A DNA stretch of 64,000 bases. It comes from Variibacter gotjawalensis. GTDB lineage: Bacteria; Pseudomonadota; Alphaproteobacteria; Rhizobiales; Xanthobacteraceae. The translations under genes and the position numbers were made by a program. The notes under the pieces were generated by a model. That model saw only the letters and a program-made list of their open reading frames with translations, did not search any database and was not told the DNA's origin. The DNA lies in the NCBI RefSeq assembly GCF_002355335.1, contig NZ_AP014946.1, forward strand, positions 310,001-374,000. Reading direction: 5' to 3'. This document shows, piece by piece, positions 16,220 through 25,124 of this stretch (its first letter is position 1; each line of letters begins with the position of its first letter).

Positions 16220-17667
16220 CGCACGCGCAGAAGCACCGAACCGTTCATCTCGCTGATGATTTCGAAGCGCTCGCGCGTCGCGGCCGGCAGCCGCGCGAAC
16301 CATCCACGCAGCATTGCGGCGAACTGGCCCGATGCGAGCTGCGCGAGTTCGTTCGGGCCCGGCGGACTGACATTTCGTCCCGGCATGTAGAACTCCGCCG
16401 AGAACGGAACCGCCGGATAGTAGGTCAGCTTCGCGTTTGCATCGCTGCGCTGTTGGAACACCGCAACGATGCCCTTCTGCGTGTTGACGTAAGAGATTGC
16501 CGGATCGGCGCGCATGGCGACGAGTGCGGCGAGGCCACAAACTGGAACGACGAAGATTCCAAGCTTGACAAAAATCTTCGGCAGCGCGGATCGTTCTATC
16601 ATCTCGGCGGCGAGCAGCGCGAAACCCGGCATCGACATCGCAACGTAAGGCCAAAGCACGGCTTTCGCCGGCGTGAATAAGAGCGGCGTAGCGATGATCC
16701 AAAAGACCAAATAGAGAAGCCAGCTGCGCGGAAATGCTGTCCCGAAAAGACGTTGCCGCCAGGCCGGCGCGATCAAGATCGACAAAGCCGTCGCGCACCA
16801 CGGCAGCGCCGCCGCAAGAAGGAACAGCCACACAGTACCGTAACCGCGGGTCCGTGGCGCACCGTATTTGTCGCCCGTCCAATCCTTGATGAGGAAGCGA
16901 TCGAAGTGTTCGCCGATGATGAAGTAGCGCAGGAAACCCGGCGTACGCATCTCGGCCGCGATGTACCACGGCGCTGTGAGCGCGAGTGCGAGAAGCGTTC
17001 CCGAGATCCACGGCAGATTACGCCAGCACTCAACCCAGCGGTTCGTAACGAGGACGTAACCGCCGATGGCAATGCCCGCGATAACGATGCCGACCGGCCC
17101 TTTCGCCAGCATCGTCAGCGCAACGCCGAGAAAAAACACATAGCCCCAAGCGCGGCTTCGCGTCTCGATCGCAATCCAGAATCCGGCCATCATCACGGTC
17201 ACGCTGAACATCAGCGCCGGGTCGGTCATCACGCCGCCTGCGAGATAGAACGGCAGCGCACTTGTGCAGAATATTGCCGCTGCGAGAGCAGCTAGCGAAC
17301 GATCGCCGCGCGTTCGCGCCATCACGAAAACGAGCCAAGCCGTGCCGACCGTGAACAGAAACACCGGCAGCCGCGCCGCGAATTCGCTGACGCCGAAGAT
17401 CGAGTAGCTGATTGCCGTTGCCCAGAACGACAACGGTGGCTTCCCCCAGAACGGCACCCCGGCCGAAACGTACGGCGTGATCCAATCGCCGCTCTCGATC
17501 ATCAAACGGCCGATCAGCGCGTAGCGACCTTCCGTGTTATCGAAAAGCGGATAGGCCCCGAGGCTGGCGAGACGGACGAGCAACACGGCTCCGAGCATCC
17601 ACAGCAGAGCATTGACGCCCGAACGGCTATCCGCACCGCTCCCCGCATGGCTCGCCAAACTGGTCAC
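16216..17667 (-). CDS. ArnT/PMT-like (GT39/GT83) membrane glycosyltransferase
   Basis: A 483-residue polytopic membrane protein. The early periplasmic loop has YPLFDNTEGRYALIGRLM and PFWGKPPLSFWA, matching the acidic catalytic motif and the GKPPL motif of ArnT/PMT-type enzymes, which transfer sugars from polyprenyl phosphates. About twelve membrane helices follow with a C-terminal periplasmic domain. The start is a GTG (17665-17667). The acceptor (lipid A, protein or other glycan) cannot be inferred; no arn operon is nearby. Confidence 0.82.
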   Translation of the reverse strand: MTSLASHAGSGADSRSGVNALLWMLGAVLLVRLASLGAYPLFDNTEGRYALIGRLMIESGDWITPYVSAGVPFWGKPPLSFWATAISYSIFGVSEFAARLPVFLFTVGTAWLVFVMARTRGDRSLAALAAAIFCTSALPFYLAGGVMTDPALMFSVTVMMAGFWIAIETRSRAWGYVFFLGVALTMLAKGPVGIVIAGIAIGGYVLVTNRWVECWRNLPWISGTLLALALTAPWYIAAEMRTPGFLRYFIIGEHFDRFLIKDWTGDKYGAPRTRGYGTVWLFLLAAALPWCATALSILIAPAWRQRLFGTAFPRSWLLYLVFWIIATPLLFTPAKAVLWPYVAMSMPGFALLAAEMIERSALPKIFVKLGIFVVPVCGLAALVAMRADPAISYVNTQKGIVAVFQQRSDANAKLTYYPAVPFSAEFYMPGRNVSPPGPNELAQLASGQFAAMLRGWFARLPAATRERFEIISEMNGSVLLRVR

Positions 17668-17812
17668 ACAACGTCCTTCGCTCGCGGCCGGCGGTCTCGA
17701 TAAGCTGGCGCAGTCCGGACGGGATCAGCATTGAAAGCGCCTTCCGGTCAAGCGGTCGCGAAACCGCCGCACTACGATAATAGTGGATTTGGCGACTTGA
17801 GCACTGCAATCA

Positions 17813-17880
17813 TGCCTCATTGATTGTAATTTCCTATCGGCCGCGCGTAAAACTCGAAGCTAGCTTCGCTCAATGAGGCA
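17813..17880 (+). promoter_or_regulatory. Inverted-repeat leader that covers the lysR ribosome site
   Basis: TGCCTCATTGA (17813-17823) and TCAATGAGGCA (17870-17880) are perfect 11-base inverted repeats. Between them lies a perfect palindrome CGAAGCTAGCTTCG (17855-17868). The right arm contains the only Shine-Dalgarno-like GAGG before the TTG start at 17887. If transcription begins upstream of 17813 the arms would hide the ribosome site; otherwise they could be paired LysR operators. Confidence 0.5.
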
Positions 17881-17886
17881 GTCGCC

Positions 17887-18780
17887 TTGATCACCCAACT
17901 GCAATTCCTGATGGCTCTCGCGCGCGAACGGCACTTCGGCCGCGCCGCCGAGGCGAGCGGCGTGACGCAGCCGACCCTCTCCGCCGGGATCAAGGCGCTC
18001 GAGGAGCAGATGGGCGTCCTCCTGGTCAACCGCGGCTCCCGCTTTCAAGGCCTGACGGCGGAAGGCGAGCGCGTCCTCTCCTGGGCGCGCCGCATCGTCT
18101 CCGACGAGCGCGCGATGCGCGAGGAAATCACCGCGATCCGTCACGGCCTCTCCGGCCGTCTGCGCATCGCCGCGATCCCGACTGCGCTCGCGATGGTCGC
18201 CAAGCTGACAACACCATTCCGCCAGCGCCATCCGGATGTGCAATTCACCATCCTCTCGCGCACCTCGATCGAAACGCTGGCGCAGATCGAGAACCTCGAA
18301 GTCGATGCCGGCGTAACGTATCTCGACAACGAGCCGCTCGGCCGCGTCACGACCGTGCCGCTCTATCGCGAACACTATCGCCTGTTGACGGCCGCCGACA
18401 CACCGCTCGGCACACGCGATCAGGTGACGTGGCGAGAGGTCGCGCAAGTTCCCCTCTGTCTGCTGACGCCTGATATGCAGAACCGTCGCATCATCGACGG
18501 CTTGCTCCGCGCCGCCGGCGGCACACCGCAGCCGACGCTCGAGTCGAATTCGATGATCGTTCTGTTCGCGCATGTCCGCACCGGACGATGGTCAAGCGTG
18601 ATGCCTGCAAAACTTGCCGAAACGCTCGGGCTCACCGACACGATGCGCGCGATCCCGATCGTCGAACCGGACGCCGTGCACACGATCGGCCTTGTCACCG
18701 CCGCTCGCGATCCGATGACGCCGCTCAACGCCGCGCTCGTCGCCGAAGCGAAGCGCCTCGCGATGACGTTGGGGGATTGA
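17887..18780 (+). CDS. LysR-family transcriptional regulator
   Basis: A 297-residue LysR regulator. The N-terminal winged helix-turn-helix reads ITQLQFLMALARERHFGRAA and SGVTQPTLSAGIKALEEQMG; the effector domain begins near residue 90 (LRIAAIPTALAMVAKLTTPF). Translation starts at TTG, 9-10 bases after GAGG. The stop overlaps the next start (TGATG), so it is co-translated with the flavoprotein gene at 18780. This is unusual for LysR regulators, which are commonly divergent from their targets. It probably controls the flavoprotein and perhaps the neighbouring ThDP enzyme (inference). Confidence 0.92.
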   Translation: MITQLQFLMALARERHFGRAAEASGVTQPTLSAGIKALEEQMGVLLVNRGSRFQGLTAEGERVLSWARRIVSDERAMREEITAIRHGLSGRLRIAAIPTALAMVAKLTTPFRQRHPDVQFTILSRTSIETLAQIENLEVDAGVTYLDNEPLGRVTTVPLYREHYRLLTAADTPLGTRDQVTWREVAQVPLCLLTPDMQNRRIIDGLLRAAGGTPQPTLESNSMIVLFAHVRTGRWSSVMPAKLAETLGLTDTMRAIPIVEPDAVHTIGLVTAARDPMTPLNAALVAEAKRLAMTLGD

Positions 18781-19991
18781 TGCTGACGCGGCGCGGTTTT
18801 CTCGCTGGCGGTGCAGCCCTTCTCGGCATGCCGTCGATCGCGCGCGCACAAATCTGCACGCCGCTGTTCGAAGGGGCCGCACCGGATAACCTCGTGCCGC
18901 CGACCTTCGATAAACTGATCCGCAACGCGCAGCGTGTCATCGGCGTGCGTCCGCATCGCATCGGCGGCTTCCGCCTCGAGACCGAGGGGCCGCTGACGAC
19001 GCCGAAGGGCGTCAAATTCATCGTCCACAATTACGGCCACAGCGGCGCTGGCATCACGTTGTCCTGGGGCTGCGCCGCCGAGGTCGTCGAGAAGGTCAAG
19101 GAACTCGTCGCGGATTTCGAGAAATTGAAGATCAAACCGAACATCGCAGTCATCGGCGCAGGAGTCATCGGCCTCACCAGCGCAACCGAACTCCGCAACG
19201 CGTTTCGCACGCTACCCGTCACGGTCTATAGCGACACGTGGGACCTGAAGAAGACCACGTCGTACAAAGCCGGCGGTCAGTTCGAGCCGTCAATGATCTA
19301 TCACCAGTACAACACCAACGACGAGCGTCGCCGCTTGCTCAAGCGTTACGTCGAACGTTCGGCCGCGCGTATCTGCTGGCTGCAGCGCACCGGCGAAGCC
19401 GCGTCCTATGGCATCGCGGCCCGCCGCAATTTCACACTGAACGAACAAGCCGGCTTCGATTTCGCGTCGATGGTGGTCAAAGTCGACCACCAAAAGCTCC
19501 CGCTCACGACGCTGCAGGGCGGCGGCTTCGAATATCGGACATGGCTGATCAATCCGCAGATCCTGCTGCCGAAACTCGCCGCGCAGATCCCCGCGAAAAT
19601 GCGCGTCACCAAGCGCTTCCGCTCGCGCGAAGAGATCGAGGCCCTGCCGCACAACATCATCATCAACTGCACGGGCTTCGGCGCGAAGGCGCTTTTCGAA
19701 GACCGCAATCTCCAGCCGCGGCGCGGCCATCTCATTCTGCTGCGCAATCCGCAGAAGCTGCGCTACTTCTTCAGCGGCGGCTGCGGGCGCGAGGACGAAC
19801 GCGTGATCTCGTATATGTTCGCGCGGCAGGACGACATCGTCATTGGCGGCACGTTGCGTGACGCAAGCGACGGCGATTCCGTAACGATCGAAGACGACGA
19901 CAAGCCGATCTTCGATCGCATGTTCAGCAACATCAAGATGGTGTTCGCCGGCCAATCCGATCAGTGCCGCCGGCTCGACACGACATCCTAG
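18780..19991 (+). CDS. Tat-exported D-amino-acid-oxidase-like flavoprotein with circularly permuted domain order
   Basis: A 403-residue FAD enzyme. A Tat signal (LTRRGFLAGGAALLGMPSIA) ends near ARAQ24. The motifs that are C-terminal in known D-amino acid oxidases come first: VRPHR with the substrate Arg (about 56-60) and HNYGHSGAGITLSWG (83-97). Only then comes the FAD-binding VIGAGVIGL (124-132), followed by INCTGFGAKALF, LQPRRGHLILL and IGGT. So the N- and C-terminal parts of the usual fold are exchanged. The protein still holds every DAO motif I looked for. Expected reaction: oxidative deamination to keto acid, ammonia and peroxide in the periplasm. ATG overlaps the LysR stop. Substrate inferred only. 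Confidence 0.8.
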   Translation: MLTRRGFLAGGAALLGMPSIARAQICTPLFEGAAPDNLVPPTFDKLIRNAQRVIGVRPHRIGGFRLETEGPLTTPKGVKFIVHNYGHSGAGITLSWGCAAEVVEKVKELVADFEKLKIKPNIAVIGAGVIGLTSATELRNAFRTLPVTVYSDTWDLKKTTSYKAGGQFEPSMIYHQYNTNDERRRLLKRYVERSAARICWLQRTGEAASYGIAARRNFTLNEQAGFDFASMVVKVDHQKLPLTTLQGGGFEYRTWLINPQILLPKLAAQIPAKMRVTKRFRSREEIEALPHNIIINCTGFGAKALFEDRNLQPRRGHLILLRNPQKLRYFFSGGCGREDERVISYMFARQDDIVIGGTLRDASDGDSVTIEDDDKPIFDRMFSNIKMVFAGQSDQCRRLDTTS

Positions 19992-21775
19992 GCTGACGGC
20001 AATCCGGCCGGCAGATCGTGTGGCTTGATCGCCGCGACGATGAACGACGGCCCTGTATTGGCTTTGGCGTCCGCAAGCGCTTGCCGAAATTCATCCGGCG
20101 TCGCCGCCGAGCGCGCGAATGAAACGCCGAGCGAGCGCGCCAGCCCGACATAGTCCCAGCGATCGACTTCGAGATACGCTTTCGGCTTCGTCGTCGTGTT
20201 GGCGAAGTAGCCACGACCGAGAATCCACTGCTCGATGCCTTGCACGCCGTTGTCGAGCACGATCGCGATGGCATTCGTCTTTTCGCGTGCAAACGACGAC
20301 AAACACTGCGCGGTCATCTGAAACCCGCCGTCGCCGCAAATCGCAATCGGCCGCCGTCCGCCAGCGACCGCGACACCGACCGCAGCGCCGACCGAAAACC
20401 CGATCGCCTGCCATACGGCATCGCACATGAAGCCGCCGCGACCGATGACGTTGATGTCCGAGCCCGGATACATGCTCAGGCTCGTGTCAGTGATCACGAT
20501 AAGCTTGTCGTCGAGCACGCCGCTCACCGTACGCATCACCTCGTCATAAGTTAATCCCGCCTCCGCGCGCACCGCCGCGGGCGCCAACCCTGAGCGCCGC
20601 TCGTCGAACGAAAGCCCCGGCAATTTCGCGGCCGCGATCCACGCAGGATTTGCGGTCCACGGCTTTTTCGCCAGTGCGGCAACGAGCGCCGACAAGCTCG
20701 CAGGCTTCGCGGCAGCCGACTTCACACGCACGCTGCCGTCGTAAACGCTCACCATCTTGCCGCGCGAGTTGACGGCGAGCCGCCGATATTGCCGGCCGAA
20801 CACGCAGCCGAGTGTGAGCAACGCATCTGCGCCCTCGACCGTGCGGATCACCTGCTGCGAAGAATTCTCGCCGCCATAGACGCCAGCGAAACCCGGAGTC
20901 TGTTCGGAGATGACGGCCTTCGCCAACAGCGTCGACGACCACGGGATGCCGAGCCGCTTGATCAGTGCTTCGGTTTGCTCGGCGAGGCCGTAGCGCTGCA
21001 CCTCGATGCCGACGAGGATCGCGGGCTTCTTCGCCCGGCGCAGCATGTCGGCGATTTCGCCCGCGATTTGATCCTCGGTGCCGAAAGCCGGCGGCGCGAT
21101 ACTGAGCGATTCGACAGGCGCCGGACATGTTTGTCGCCACGCGCTCTTTGCAACCTCGATATAGACCGGTCGCTGCTTCATCTTCGCGGCCGTGATCGCT
21201 TCATCGATGATGCGCGGCGCGTCGGAGGCGCGCTCGATACGACCCGCATAGGCCGTGATTTCGCGGAACATCACCATGTCGGAACCGGTCTTGCCGGTCG
21301 AATGTGAATAGAGCGTCCCGTAATCGCGCTGCAGCCGAAGATCGTCGCCGGTCGGCCCACCGTTGATGACAACCACGGCACTGCGTTCAGCGTAAGCTCC
21401 CGCAATCGCCGTGAGCAGGCTCATCGTACCGACGCCATACGTCACGGCGACAGCACCGAGACCGCGCACCCGCGCGTAACCGTCCGCCGCATAACCTGAG
21501 CCAAGATCGCTGCTGGTCACGCTGAGCGAAACGCCGGTTGCGCCGCCCGCCGCATCGAAGATCGGGCTGCATGTCGCACCCGCGACGCCGAACAGCTTCG
21601 CGCACCCATTCTGCGCAAGCCGCGTGAGGATATAGCCTTCGACCGTCGTCGTGGCGGCTTCGGCGTCGGTCGCGGCCACGGCCGCGATCGTTGCGCCGGC
21701 GAGCACTCGCTGCGCCATCACGGACGAAGCGGAGAGTTGCATGAGACGCCGCCGCGAGATTTCGTCTTCGGTCAT
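19988..21775 (-). CDS. Tat-exported thiamine-diphosphate-dependent decarboxylase-like enzyme
   Basis: A 595-residue ThDP enzyme of the acetolactate synthase/benzoylformate decarboxylase type, with N-terminal Pyr, central and C-terminal PP domains. The ThDP motif is GDG (about 481-483) ending at Asn509 in LDNGVQ. An N-terminal twin-arginine signal (SRRRLMQLSASSV, hydrophobic to about residue 36, then DAEA) predicts export, which is rare for this family. The usual catalytic Glu in the (N)E-L-N-A-x-YAADGYAR segment is Asp90 (SSDLGSGYAADGYAR). It converges on the flavoprotein with a 4-base overlap. Likely keto acid decarboxylase or a divergent activity. Confidence 0.78.
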   Translation of the reverse strand: MTEDEISRRRLMQLSASSVMAQRVLAGATIAAVAATDAEAATTTVEGYILTRLAQNGCAKLFGVAGATCSPIFDAAGGATGVSLSVTSSDLGSGYAADGYARVRGLGAVAVTYGVGTMSLLTAIAGAYAERSAVVVINGGPTGDDLRLQRDYGTLYSHSTGKTGSDMVMFREITAYAGRIERASDAPRIIDEAITAAKMKQRPVYIEVAKSAWRQTCPAPVESLSIAPPAFGTEDQIAGEIADMLRRAKKPAILVGIEVQRYGLAEQTEALIKRLGIPWSSTLLAKAVISEQTPGFAGVYGGENSSQQVIRTVEGADALLTLGCVFGRQYRRLAVNSRGKMVSVYDGSVRVKSAAAKPASLSALVAALAKKPWTANPAWIAAAKLPGLSFDERRSGLAPAAVRAEAGLTYDEVMRTVSGVLDDKLIVITDTSLSMYPGSDINVIGRGGFMCDAVWQAIGFSVGAAVGVAVAGGRRPIAICGDGGFQMTAQCLSSFAREKTNAIAIVLDNGVQGIEQWILGRGYFANTTTKPKAYLEVDRWDYVGLARSLGVSFARSAATPDEFRQALADAKANTGPSFIVAAIKPHDLPAGLPSA

Positions 21776-21808
21776 CCGATTTCTCCCGCGGCGGCGTGCT
21801 GTCTCGTC

Positions 21809-22489
21809 TTAAGCGACTTTCACCTTGAGGTGGCGGAACATGTTGTTGCGCGCCTCGTCATCCATCTCGGCCTTGAACGTGAACTTGTCCTTGATCGCGA
21901 TCGCGCGCGGCGCCGCCGGACGCGCCGAGATTTCATCGACGAGACGCTTGAGGTTCGGCAGCTTCGCGAAAGCGTCTTCGCCAAGCGCGAAGGGGACCAG
22001 CCTCACCCAACCCCACACCGCCATATCGACGATCGAATACTGATCACCCACCATGTATTTCTGTTTGGCAAGGCGGTCGTTGAGAATGCCGAGATGCCGC
22101 ATCGCCTCATAGGCGTAGCGATTGATCGCGTATGGAATCTTCTCGGGCGCAAAATTGCGGAAATGCACTGCCTGTCCAGTGTACGGACCTAGGCCCGACG
22201 CAACGAACATCATCCACGAGAGCATCTCGCCGTGGTACTTCGCATCCGGCATGAACTTTTTATGCTTCTCGCCGAGATAGATCAGAATCGCGTTCGAATC
22301 GAATACGGTCTGGTCGCCATCGACGATAACCGGCACCTTCTGGTTCGGATTGATCTTCGTGAATTCCGGCGACAGCTGCTCGCCCTTGCGCGTGTCGACA
22401 GGGATCGCCTCATAGGCAACGCCGGCTTCCTCGAGGAACAGCGCGACCTTCATAGGGTTCGGCGCGCCGCTGAAATAGAATTTGAGCAT
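21809..22489 (-). CDS. Glutathione S-transferase family protein
   Basis: A 226-residue GST. The N-terminal thioredoxin-like domain (residues 1-80) starts LKFYFSGAPNPMKVALFLEE and holds the glutathione-binding KVPVIVDGD (cis-Pro) and DSNAILIYL (Ser after Asp) motifs. A helical C-terminal domain follows. The length and the DTRKGEQLSPEFTKINPNQK segment resemble bacterial GSTs of the Nu/Ure2p-like type. It lies 33 bases downstream of the ThDP gene start, same strand but with its own promoter region. Role unknown. Confidence 0.9.
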   Translation of the reverse strand: MLKFYFSGAPNPMKVALFLEEAGVAYEAIPVDTRKGEQLSPEFTKINPNQKVPVIVDGDQTVFDSNAILIYLGEKHKKFMPDAKYHGEMLSWMMFVASGLGPYTGQAVHFRNFAPEKIPYAINRYAYEAMRHLGILNDRLAKQKYMVGDQYSIVDMAVWGWVRLVPFALGEDAFAKLPNLKRLVDEISARPAAPRAIAIKDKFTFKAEMDDEARNNMFRHLKVKVA

Positions 22490-22625
22490 GGGGGATTACC
22501 TTCTCGTTCGGCCTCGATGGGCCGTTTGCGGCCTCTGTCGGCCGCACGGCAGCATAAGTCAGAGCCACCTGCTGGCAACGGAAAAGATGGTATGATGCAG
22601 CGTCAAAATAAGGGCGGACGCTGGA

Positions 22626-23264
22626 ATGAAAAAGATTAACGGCCTCGATATTCCCCAAACGTTAGAGGATGTTTGCGATCCGAGACGCATGGCTTTGCTG
22701 GTCTATGACATGCAGGTCGGCATCTGCAGTCAGGTGAAATCCGGTCCGCACATTACGGCACAAACTGCAACAGTCCTTGCTGCCGCCAGGCAAGCAGAGA
22801 TGCGCGTTGTCTTCACGCGTCATCTCTCGATGCCGAAATCTTGGATGGGCATCACGCAATTCCGTACCGCGATGGCCTGGCAGAGGAAGGACGAACCTGA
22901 CGACGTCCACCCGTGGTTCTTACGCGATACACCCGGCTTCGAGATCGTCCCCGAATTGGCACCGCGTGCCGGCGAAGCCGTCCTCGATAAGCTCGCATTC
23001 TCGGCTTTCGAAGGAACGCCGCTGGAGTTCGCATTACGCGATTGCGGAATCCTCGCGATCGCAATTGTCGGCATTGCCACCGAGATCGGGATTGCACCGA
23101 CCGCCAGTCACGCCGCCGACCTCGGCTTCATCCCGGTCATTATCGCGGACGCATGCGGAGCCGGACATGAAGAAGCGGGGCAGCGCGCGCTAAAGCATCT
23201 TGAGTTTATGGGCGACACGATGGTCAGCGACACCGCGACGTTCACGCGCCTTCTCGGCGCATGA
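22626..23264 (+). CDS. Isochorismatase-like hydrolase lacking the nucleophilic Cys
   Basis: A 212-residue protein of the isochorismatase/cysteine-hydrolase fold. Asp28 (LLVYDMQVGI) and Lys122 (LDKLAFSAF) of the usual Asp-Lys-Cys triad are present. At the place of the nucleophile (normally T-x-x-C-V) the sequence reads ATEIGIAPTA, so Cys is Gly155. True isochorismatases such as PhzD and EntB also lack this Cys, while amidases keep it. The reaction is therefore unlikely to be thioester-based amide hydrolysis. Stands alone between the GST and fhs genes. Substrate unknown. Confidence 0.8.
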   Translation: MKKINGLDIPQTLEDVCDPRRMALLVYDMQVGICSQVKSGPHITAQTATVLAAARQAEMRVVFTRHLSMPKSWMGITQFRTAMAWQRKDEPDDVHPWFLRDTPGFEIVPELAPRAGEAVLDKLAFSAFEGTPLEFALRDCGILAIAIVGIATEIGIAPTASHAADLGFIPVIIADACGAGHEEAGQRALKHLEFMGDTMVSDTATFTRLLGA

Positions 23265-23280
23265 ACGTTGAGGTCAAGAC

Positions 23281-24978
23281 TTAGAACAGGCCGACGATGC
23301 GGCCTTGATCGTTGACGTCGATCGAGTCGGCTGACGGCACCTTCGGCAGGCCCGGCATTGTCATGATGTCTCCGCACACCGCGACGATGAATTCGGCTCC
23401 TGCCGAGAGACGAACTTCACGCACGGGGATCGTGAAACCGGTGGGCGCGCCCTTAGCATCCGGATTGGTCGAGAAGGAATACTGTGTCTTGGCGATGCAC
23501 ACCGGCAATTTGCCAAAGCCCATCTCTTCCCAAGTCTTCAGCTGATCCTTCACGGACTTGTCCGCCACGATATCGTCGGCACGGTAGATTTCCTTCGCGA
23601 TGGTGCGAATTTTCTCCAACAGCGGCATATCGTCCGGATAGAGCAACTTGAGATCGGCCTTGCCTTCGTCGATCGTCTTGACGACAGCACGCGCGACATC
23701 CGCCGCACCGGCTCCGCCCTCCGCCCAGTGGTCGGCCATCAGCGCTTCGACGCCGAGAGCCTTGCACTTTTCTTTCACGAGCGCGATCTCGGCATCGCTA
23801 TCGGCCGAAAAGCGGTTGATCGAAACAACTGCGGGCAATCCGAACTTCTTGATGTTCTGTATATGCCGCTCGAGGTTCGCCATACCGGCTTCGAGCGCTT
23901 TCAGATTCTCTGACTTGAGATCCGCCTTGGCGACGCCGCCATGCATCTTGAGCGCGCGGATGGTCGCGACGATGACAACGCAATCCGGCTTGAGGCCAGT
24001 CTTGCGGCACTTGATGTCGATGAATTTCTCAGCGCCGAGATCCGCACCGAAACCCGCCTCCGTCACAACGTAGTCGGCGAGCTTCAACGCCGCAGTCGTT
24101 GCGGACACCGAGTTACAGCCGTGCGCAATGTTGGCAAACGGGCCGCCGTGAATGAAAGCCGGCGTACCTTCCAGCGTCTGCACAAGATTCGGCTGAATGG
24201 CATCCTTCAATAGCGCCGTCATTGCGCCGTGCGCGTTGAGTTCGCTCGCCCGGATCGGCTTACGGTCACGCGTGTAGGCAACGATGATCTTACCGAGACG
24301 CTCTTTGAGATCTTCGAGATCTTTGGCGAGGCAGAAGATCGCCATGACTTCCGAGGCCACCGTGATGTCGAAGCCGGCTTCACGCGGGAAACCGTTGGCG
24401 ACACCACCGAGCGAGCACACGATTTCGCGCAGCGCGCGATCGTTCATGTCGACGACCCGGCGCCAGGCGACGCGGCGCTGATCGATGCCGAGCGCATTGC
24501 CCCAATAGATGTGATTGTCGATCAGCGCCGAGAGCAGATTGTGTGCCGACGTGATCGCGTGGAAGTCGCCCGTGAAGTGGAGGTTGATGTCCTCCATCGG
24601 AATGACTTGCGCATAGCCGCCGCCGGCCGCGCCACCCTTCACGCCGAAACACGGACCGAGCGAAGGCTCGCGCAACGCGCACATTGCTTTCTTACCGATG
24701 TGATTGAGCGCATCGGTCAAGCCCACGGTCGTCGTCGTCTTGCCTTCACCCGCCGGCGTCGGCGAGATCGCCGTGACGAGGATGAGCTTGCCGTCTTTCT
24801 TGGACTTCAGCGATTTGATGTAGTCCATCGAGACCTTGGCCTTGAAGTGGCCGTACGGCTCGAGATTTTCTTCCGCGATACCAAGCTTCTCGCGCGCCAC
24901 TTCGACGATGCGGCGCGGTTTGGAGGCCTGAGCGATTTCGATATCGGACTTCGGATTCTGATGTTGGGAGGCGGGCAT
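23281..24978 (-). CDS. fhs: Formate--tetrahydrofolate ligase
   Basis: A 565-residue Fhs enzyme. The ATP-binding P-loop-like motif is [14 protein letters not shown] (about residues 72-85), and [20 protein letters not shown] and HFTGDFHAI are further hallmarks. It makes 10-formyl-THF from formate, THF and ATP in the cytoplasm. In this cluster it captures the one-carbon unit released from oxalate via formyl-CoA/formate. It is the most distal gene of the minus-strand oxalate island, 146 bases after the formyltransferase, with a repeat element in the gap. Confidence 0.96.
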   Translation of the reverse strand: MPASQHQNPKSDIEIAQASKPRRIVEVAREKLGIAEENLEPYGHFKAKVSMDYIKSLKSKKDGKLILVTAISPTPAGEGKTTTTVGLTDALNHIGKKAMCALREPSLGPCFGVKGGAAGGGYAQVIPMEDINLHFTGDFHAITSAHNLLSALIDNHIYWGNALGIDQRRVAWRRVVDMNDRALREIVCSLGGVANGFPREAGFDITVASEVMAIFCLAKDLEDLKERLGKIIVAYTRDRKPIRASELNAHGAMTALLKDAIQPNLVQTLEGTPAFIHGGPFANIAHGCNSVSATTAALKLADYVVTEAGFGADLGAEKFIDIKCRKTGLKPDCVVIVATIRALKMHGGVAKADLKSENLKALEAGMANLERHIQNIKKFGLPAVVSINRFSADSDAEIALVKEKCKALGVEALMADHWAEGGAGAADVARAVVKTIDEGKADLKLLYPDDMPLLEKIRTIAKEIYRADDIVADKSVKDQLKTWEEMGFGKLPVCIAKTQYSFSTNPDAKGAPTGFTIPVREVRLSAGAEFIVAVCGDIMTMPGLPKVPSADSIDVNDQGRIVGLF

Positions 24979-25025
24979 GGGGCGTTTCCAGACTGTTGTT
25001 TTCTAGTGAGACAGCAAAAAGCCTA

Positions 25026-25117
25026 ACCCCCTCCCCAACCCTCCCCCTTTCAGGTGGAGGGAGGAGTTCGCCGCTCCGTCATCCTCCTCCTGCAAGGGGG
25101 AGGAATGAGGAGGGGGT
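25026..25117. repeat. REP-like palindromic element
   Basis: Outer inverted arms ACCCCCTCC (25026-25034) and GGAGGGGGT (25109-25117) enclose two C/G-rich hairpins, including TCCTCC-tcctgcaagg-GGAGGA. The layout resembles the element at 14442-14549. Here it lies between the formyltransferase and fhs genes, where such stems can limit 3'-5' mRNA decay or terminate part of the transcripts. Confidence 0.65.
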
Positions 25118-25124
25118 CCGATGA

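Noticed and set aside
15302-17011. 569-codon minus-strand frame spanning the Bug gene and the glycosyltransferase end
   Set aside because: Out of frame with the glycosyltransferase and antisense to a clear Bug-family protein with signal peptide.
18588-18779. Longer N terminus for the permuted oxidase
   Set aside because: This part is the lysR 3' end in another frame; the ATG at 18780 starts a clean Tat signal and overlaps the lysR stop.
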